A DNA stretch of 64,000 nucleotides from Cryptomeria japonica (taxonomy: Eukaryota > Streptophyta > Pinopsida > Cupressales > Cupressaceae): positions 212,653,744 to 212,717,743 of the forward strand of contig NC_081411.1 of NCBI RefSeq assembly GCF_030272615.1. The letters are read 5' to 3'. A program made the translations under genes and the position numbers. Positions 58,114 to 64,000 of the stretch are shown here, in pieces. The first letter of the stretch is position 1. Every line of letters starts with the position of its first letter. The notes under the pieces are model-generated. The model ran no database searches, was not told the DNA's origin, and saw only the letters and a program-made list of their open reading frames with translations.

Positions 58114-60519
58114 ATGTCTATTCAAACCATAAGCTCTTCTAAATTTTTTGACAAAAGTAAGAAGCCCATGGCTTCCTTAGCTCAACAAATTCAAGATCTC
58201 AAGAGAGAAATATATGACATTCAAGCTCAACGAAAAGATTCAATGACACCTCTTGAGATAAAACTTCATGATATCAAGAACACTCGACTTCAAGAAATGC
58301 TAAAACAATTACATAAGATGGAACAACAAATATTTGGCAATCAGAGACCAAATCTCAAACAAGTTCACAAGACACCTTCACCAAGATATAAAGACATTTC
58401 CTCCAAATATCCTCTAGATAGACAGTTTACACCTTTGGGGCAATCTATTGAGTTGACTTTGAAAGAGCTTCTTGAGCATAATCTTATCATATTGCCTAAA
58501 AAGACCACGTGGGGATGTGAATTTGTGAGTAAGTATTGTGCATATCATAGACAAAATGAACACAAAACTTCGAAGTGCATGGAATTAAAACATAAGATTC
58601 AAGATCTCGTTGATAATGGTGTCATTGAAATTGAAGATCCTAATGACTCACCGAAAGAAAAAGAAGGAACTACTTCTAAGAAGGTGCAAAATCATGAACC
58701 TATGTCTAGCAAGGCTCCATATGTGGCCTCTATCCCTTCCATGATGCCTTCATCTCCTAAAACATCTCAACAATAATCCATACCATCTCCTTCAAATAGT
58801 GAAACTTCCCATGTTTACCTTCAAGGGCTATCTCCTATGAAAATCCAAGTTAATCCCAATACTAATACAAGTTCCTCTAAAGATTTAAAAGTCCCATATC
58901 CTATGCCATCATACACTTCAATTCCAAACGTACCCACTCTAGAGAGTCCCACTCAAAATGCTTCCCCATCATGCCAAAATATGGAGATCTTCCAAGAATC
59001 CCCTATGCCTATGCAAAATCCTATCCCTTCCTTAGAAGTGACTCCATGTCAAGAGGATAATCTGAAAAATGAAGAAACAAGTCCTATCATAAATCAAGAT
59101 CAAGACACCAAAACTCTCCAATCCCATCTAATGATTGAAAAAGATCCTATTTCACTTATACCTTTCCATTTCTTCCAAGATGATCTCTTTCCATCTCAAG
59201 AGAAAATAATCCTTCCAAATCCCATTCCTAATCCACTTCCTAAGCAAGATCATGATGCCTCTTCCACCTTTTCAAACGATCCTATTCAAAATGAAGAGTC
59301 AAACACCCTTCCTACTCTATCCAATGGTCCTCTTCCATGTAAAGATCAAAGTGTCCCTTCATCTCCTTGTCATAATCCTCCATGTTCACCTCAAGGATCC
59401 ATCATGCCTACAAATCCCTCTCATGATCCTATCATTCCCTACATTCCACTTCCACCTCATAATGGACTCGCGCCTTCTTTCCAAAGTAAAGTGTATCCTA
59501 CAAGTCAAAATATTTATAAAGGTAAAGGGTTAAATCTCCACAAGCAAGAACCCCTCTGTAATAAAGCTCATAATGGACTCATGCCTTCTTTCCAAAGCAA
59601 AGTGTATCCTACAAGTCAAAATATTTATAAAGGTAAAGGGGTAAATCTCCACAAACAAGAACCCCTCTGTATTAAAGAAAGTGTTAAAGGTCATGGCCTC
59701 AGGGACATTTCTCAAGATGTTGGTATCCCTCATAAATCCTACATTTCTCCAATTAAATCCAAATACACGCTTTCCCCATCACCCCTTCCATCCATTCTAG
59801 GTCCCTATATCCCTCCATCCCTTATGTGAGATCAAAAAAGGCACACATCTTCGAGTACCTTCCATCCATATAAAATATCTCCATATCATTCCTATCTATC
59901 AACGCATCTCCCTCCAAGCAATTTGGATGCCAAGCATAAAATTCATAAGTCAAGCAATCCACATGTATTCAAGGATCAACATGTCCCATCTAATCGACAT
60001 GTCAAAACAAAGAAAAATATGATCCAAAAAGAAAAAGAAAAATACAAAATGCCACAAAGGTCCACAAAGAAAGAAGAAAAGTCAAAAGTTATATGGGTTC
60101 CTAAGGCACTTGTACAATAAATGTGCTCTAAGGAACTACAAAAGCATGAAAAATCAAAAACCATGTGGATCCCTAAGCGGCTGCTTGAAGCACAATAGTC
60201 TAAAGAAAAATCAAAATTGGCATCCAAAATTGTTGTTCCTCCATCCAAACCTTCTGAGTCTATTCCTCCATCACCTTCTCCATCCATTTTAGGTTCTTAT
60301 GCCCCAAAATCTATAACCTTTCCTCCATCCAAATCTCAAACTCTGAGATTCACTTCTCTTCCATATGTCCACCATCCCTCAAGGTGTGTGCCAATGTTGA
60401 TATTTCCAACATTTCCATCTAGCATACACAATTCTTCCAACATCCCACCCATTATCCAACACCTCTTTTTCACCCTTTCATCCCTCTTATCCAATCCTTT
60501 GCATAAATCCTTGCCCTAG
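58114..60519 (+). pseudogene. Gypsy-type gag C-terminal region fused to a long proline-rich frame (H)
   Basis: A single phase spans 2.4 kb with stops at 58774, 59827, 60118, about 60196 and 60517. Residues about 20-80 are coiled coil (LAQQIQDLKREIYDIQ; KNTRLQEMLKQLHKMEQQ). Then comes a Gypsy gag C-terminal signature: FTPLGQSIELTLKELLEHN, KYCAYHRQNEHKTSKCMELK and IQDLVDNGVIEI, which holds a C-X5-H-X4-C pattern. The remaining 1.7 kb is Pro/Ser/Asn-rich with SPSPLPSILGPY / SPSPSILGSYAP and VIWVPKAL / TMWIPKRL repeats. It includes a 111-bp in-phase duplication. No protease or RT follows. Function of the proline-rich part unknown. Confidence 0.68.
59458..59679 (+). repeat. 111-bp in-phase tandem duplication
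   Basis: Two units, 59458-59568 and 59569-59679. Each encodes 37 residues starting HNGL(A/M)PSFQSKVYPTSQN and ending with LHKQEPLC(N/I)K. The copies are nearly identical, so the duplication is recent relative to the stops in the frame. Confidence 0.9.
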
Positions 60520-61149
60520 TTTCATTTCATTATCCTGCCAACATCTTTGAGCATACCTTCATAGCCATGGTCTATTGCAACTCATATTCTAAGGGTACCA
60601 TCCAAAGCAGCGAGATGTTGGGGTCCTTCTTCCATCCCCTAGCATGCCTCCATTATCCCCCCCCCCCACCAAAAAAAAAAAAAAAAAAGTAAAGAGAAAT
60701 AATTTCGTCCACGAGTGAAAATCACTTCTTGTGGCACCTTGGGAAAGTACCATGATGAAAACCTGGCAAACAGGTGTCATGTGTAATCCATTATCCTTTT
60801 TTAATTTACACAAGGGGAAAGTTCCATCCATGTACATCCATCTATTATCCTTCATCCTCCATTATCCCTCATTTGCTCTATCTACATTCATATCCCTTTT
60901 CCACCTTTGATCTTGACAAGGTTAAGGATCCTTGCAGGCTTCATGTGTCCTATCTATTACACTTGATCCAGACCCTTTAGCTCCTATACATTTCTTTCTT
61001 ACATCCTTCATTACCACCTTTGATCTTGATTATCCTATTTGTCCCCTATCCAGATCTATTCCTTGATCTTGATCAACACTATGGACAAAATGCAAAAACA
61101 TGCTTTCCACAAACCTCTTGACATGGCCACTTCTTTGGACCTTATGGAT
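60520..61149. other. Gene-free stretch with C and A homopolymers
   Basis: A run of C (about 60657-60668), a short CACC, then a run of A (about 60671-60688) lies here. Flanking sequence is rich in TCCATTATCC words (about 60648, 60786, 60842, 60860). No coding signal. Confidence 0.55.
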
Positions 61150-61275
61150 TTGTTACGCTATATCCTTGCTTCACTGCACTATATCCTTGTTTTACATCAC
61201 TAAAATCTTTGCTTTACATCGCTAAAATCCTTGCTTTACATCACTAAAATCCTTGCTTTACATCGCTAAGTCACT
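61150..61275. repeat. Tandem repeat, about 24 bp unit
   Basis: ATCCTTGCTTTACATC(A/G)CTAAA-like units, about five in a row, the first ones more diverged (CTATATCCTTG). Confidence 0.8.
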
Positions 61276-61532
61276 AAGTGTGTTAATTTGGATGTTCCAA
61301 GGGACCTTAAGGATCGATTGACCACTTATCTATGAAATGTTTTGTACCTCTAATTCAATTGATGTATTACAAAGTGCTAAACAAACACGGTCATCCTTGT
61401 TTAAATAGGAAATGCATCTTCATCATGCATATTGCATTAAAATAGGTCATATCAAAAATTCATTGTCTCCATATGCATTCTGTAGATCATCATGTCATAT
61501 AGGTCTGCATACTGAGGGCATAACTGAGAAAA
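61276..61532. other. Gene-free spacer
   Basis: No feature seen. Confidence 0.4.
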
Positions 61533-61676
61533 TCCTAAAAATCATAAAATGTCATGAACAAACTCCTAAAAATCATAAAATGTCCTGAACAAACTCCTAA
61601 AAATCATAAAATGTTCTGAACAAACTCCTAAAAATCATAAAATATCCTGAACAAAATCCTAAAAATAAAAAAAATC
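61533..61676. repeat. Tandem repeat, 31 bp unit
   Basis: Four units starting TCCTAAAAATCATAAAATGT, followed by (C/T)(A/C)TGAACAAAC-like sequence, plus a partial fifth. Confidence 0.88.
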
Positions 61677-62751
61677 ACTAAATCAAAAAAACTAAAAAAT
61701 CGAAGCAAGAAAGCATAGACTATCCTTCAAACTAAATCAACCATAGAAAAACCCTCAAAGTCTGCAATCAAACTTATTGCATGTCTTGTTAATCAATCTA
61801 TCAAACTCTATCAAACATCAACATGTCTTATACAAGGAAGGGTACACTCAAAACCAGACAAATCGGTCTTATACAGGTACTTACTCTTTGAAACCAGACA
61901 TTCCTATCAACGATCAAACAAATCAAAACAATGACATAGATCAGTATGGCTGCTGGATTTTGTCCAGGGTAGTCTTATCTCTTGTACTGAAATGTTGCAT
62001 CTTTGCTTTAGCTTGTACATATATTTTAGTCACTTTCATGACATCCTGGTTGTTTTGGGACCCTCGTGGCTTGAAACCAATCAATGTCCTAGTCTTAGGG
62101 TAATCGACTGAGCAATTTACATGTCCTAAGCAGTATCAACCAAGTCATCTTTCAGTCAGTGGTACCCATTCATCCACTCTGAGTCAATCACCTATCTCCC
62201 AACTACTGAAGAGGTCTATCACTGAGTAAACAAGCAAAACAAGACTATTAAAAATAATCACTAAATTGTTTGAGATATGCATGAAATTTTTCTTTGTATG
62301 TTGTCTTTTACATTGGTTTTTGATTAATATTCCCTTTGAGTAACTCGAGGAAGTCTATCTTGACTAAGAGGAGAAAGGATTGGGGGCATAATACTTTTCT
62401 TTGTTTTCTGCTTGTAGGAATGAATTCGATGATCTGGAAACATCTAATCAGCTGGGTGTCTATGATAAATGCCTTCACATTAAGGTGAAATCGCCACACA
62501 TACCTCATCTCCACTTATTTGTATGCTACAGGGAGATTCCCATCATTTCTTTGTCTGTTTTGATGGAATTTCTTTATCGTGCAATCCAGGTCCCTGTGAA
62601 ATTTGTCCAAGGATATGAACGAAAAAAGGGTCATTGCGGACAAGATAATTAATATTGCACATGAAAAGAAAGAAACTCTAATCTGCCTGCTATCTTTGAT
62701 CACGCTTAATGATGAAAATTAAACTTTTCAAATCCAGTGACGAGGTTTCGG
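61677..62751. other. Gene-free stretch
   Basis: No protein I can recognise. A GATTGGGGGCATAA word near 62379, like the GAGGGGGCATA word near 63513, resembles the G-rich tract seen near the 3' ends of some Gypsy elements. Confidence 0.35.
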
Positions 62752-62799
62752 TTGCATCTCATTTTGCATCTCATCTTGCATTTCATTCTGCATCTCATG
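62752..62799. repeat. 12-bp minisatellite
   Basis: Four TGCAT(C/T)TCAT(T/C)(T/C) units in a row. Confidence 0.75.
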
Positions 62800-64000
62800 A
62801 ATTTAGAGTGATTTCGGTATGGTAACATTGATTTCTTTATCTTTTGAATGAGAAGTTGCAAGCATCATCATTTCTCAGCTAGGTGGTCTCTTTTTCATCG
62901 TTTCTCCAATCAAGTACTTGTGTATTGAGATGTTAGTTGCATACATGAGCATCTTATATAGATCCATACATTTCATTTTATACTTATTTGCATTCATATT
63001 ATTGCATGAAGAAAAATAAACATTTGTATTACTAGTTACCCATTCTCCTCATTTATTTGCACCATCATTTATTTGCATAAAAAGAAACAAAAATAAACAT
63101 CCATATTCCATTTGCATTCATTCATCTATACTGAAAAGATATGCATACATATAGAATAAAGCATATAAAACAACATCTCATAATCAATCAACACAAGTAC
63201 GATGAAATCAAATCAAGAGCTCATAAATCGACTGTCCTGAGTCCATTTTCGGGATCGAAATCAAAATCTGACGTCAATTCTCTCATCAAAATTTCACGAT
63301 GTTGATCACTTAGCGCTTTAATCAACTACTCATTCTCTTCTTCAATTTGCACTCAATTTCTCATTAATCAACACTAAATCTCAATTGAATTCTCACATTA
63401 ACTCTGGTTTTAATCTTCAACATTAATCTTTTGTGCTCAAATCATTATCCTCGCTAAAGAAATTGCCTAAAATCATTGCACAACCCTCGGTATCTTTAAA
63501 TTTTGCTCCTGAGGGGGCATACTCATGACCTCAAAGTTGAGAATTTCTTTCAAAAATCTTTGTTACAAGTCGAGCAGCTAAGCTTCATCAAATCAATCCC
63601 TAGGGGCATATCAGTTTTATCACTTCATATCAAGTTGATATTGTCTTTGCCTAAATCAATCTCTTAACGTTAATTAGTTTCATCACTTTTCATCAAGATG
63701 ATTATTCATTTAAACTCAATCAAGGGTTTAAAGAGTTTCTTTGATCACACACTCAATCTAAGTAGGTGTTCAGTTTCATCACATTGAATCAAGCTAGACA
63801 GTTTATCTTCACTCATCGTATCTTGATCCATCAAGATCAAGATCAATTTTATCCCTGCTCACTGTATCTAGTTCAATCAAGTTCTAGATCAACAAGATCC
63901 GCTTCTTGATCAATCAAGTTCAAGTTTGGTATCGTTGCTCTCTATTGGTCCTAGTTCAATCAAGTTCAGGATCAGTTTCTCTTTAATCAACTCTATTCAG
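62800..64000. other. Gene-free end of window with TCAATCAAGTTC repeats
   Basis: No coding signal. From about 63820 onward TCAATCAAGTTC(A/T)AG(A/G)TC-like words repeat irregularly (about 63874, 63912, 63957). This is probably still inside element H or its neighbour. Confidence 0.45.

Noticed and set aside
60657-60688. Poly(A) tail of a non-LTR retroelement
   Set aside because: The A run follows a C run inside a gene-free stretch; there is no LINE or SINE sequence upstream and no target duplication seen.

Overview
The window looks like retrotransposon-packed intergenic DNA from a large seed-plant genome. I recognise no cellular host gene. Nearly every open stretch belongs to decayed LTR retroelements with plant-type features: Copia polyproteins, initiator-Met-tRNA primer sites of the TGGTATCAGAGC type, and one Ty3/Gypsy-like unit with a tRNA-Lys-type primer site. 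A gymnosperm is my best guess because of the density, age and nesting of the elements, but nothing in the sequence proves it.

Layout. 1-about 3000: left-facing Copia unit G (gag, primer site, part of an LTR). 5052-14497: C1, a decayed long reading frame, split by Copia E (7718-13707, left-facing, 5-bp duplication aggac). 14961-33136: element A, with LTRs, a coiled-coil/zinc-knuckle ORF1 and a long ORF2 but no polymerase of its own; its ORF2 is split by Copia D (20664-27981, 5-bp duplication atata). 34050-35605: C2, a left-facing relative of C1. 37330-39110: an old LTR-like piece and a tandem array. 40621-42101: C3, a third relative. 42102-44500: element F (LTR, primer site, ORF1). 45158-46216: a striking array with a period near 74 bp made of inverted TTATCCC/GGGATAA pairs. 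46699-54395: element B, left-facing, with the same two-ORF plan as A. 54708-64000: Gypsy-like unit H (LTR, tRNA-Lys primer site, gag C-terminal region, long proline-rich frame, several tandem repeats, no polymerase seen).

The most interesting content is a family of pol-less elements. ORF1 is a gag-like protein of about 390-450 codons: a coiled coil followed by four or five CCHC knuckles. ORF2 is about 1,090-1,150 codons: a conserved N-terminal region, a charged linker and a helical C-terminal part. ORF2 is seen in A and B, and C1, C2 and C3 look like more distant relatives. All five ORF2 starts have an AACCCTA (telo-box-like) motif a short way upstream. Copia insertions D and E each interrupt an ORF2, and in both cases the reading frame on one side continues in phase on the other, which supports these being genuine old coding sequences. 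A and B would need enzymes from another element to move; D and E belong to a polymerase-bearing Copia class but are themselves broken.

By-eye LTR divergence gives a relative order: E youngest (about 11 substitutions in 485 bp), D intermediate, A oldest of the three. This agrees with D lying inside A.
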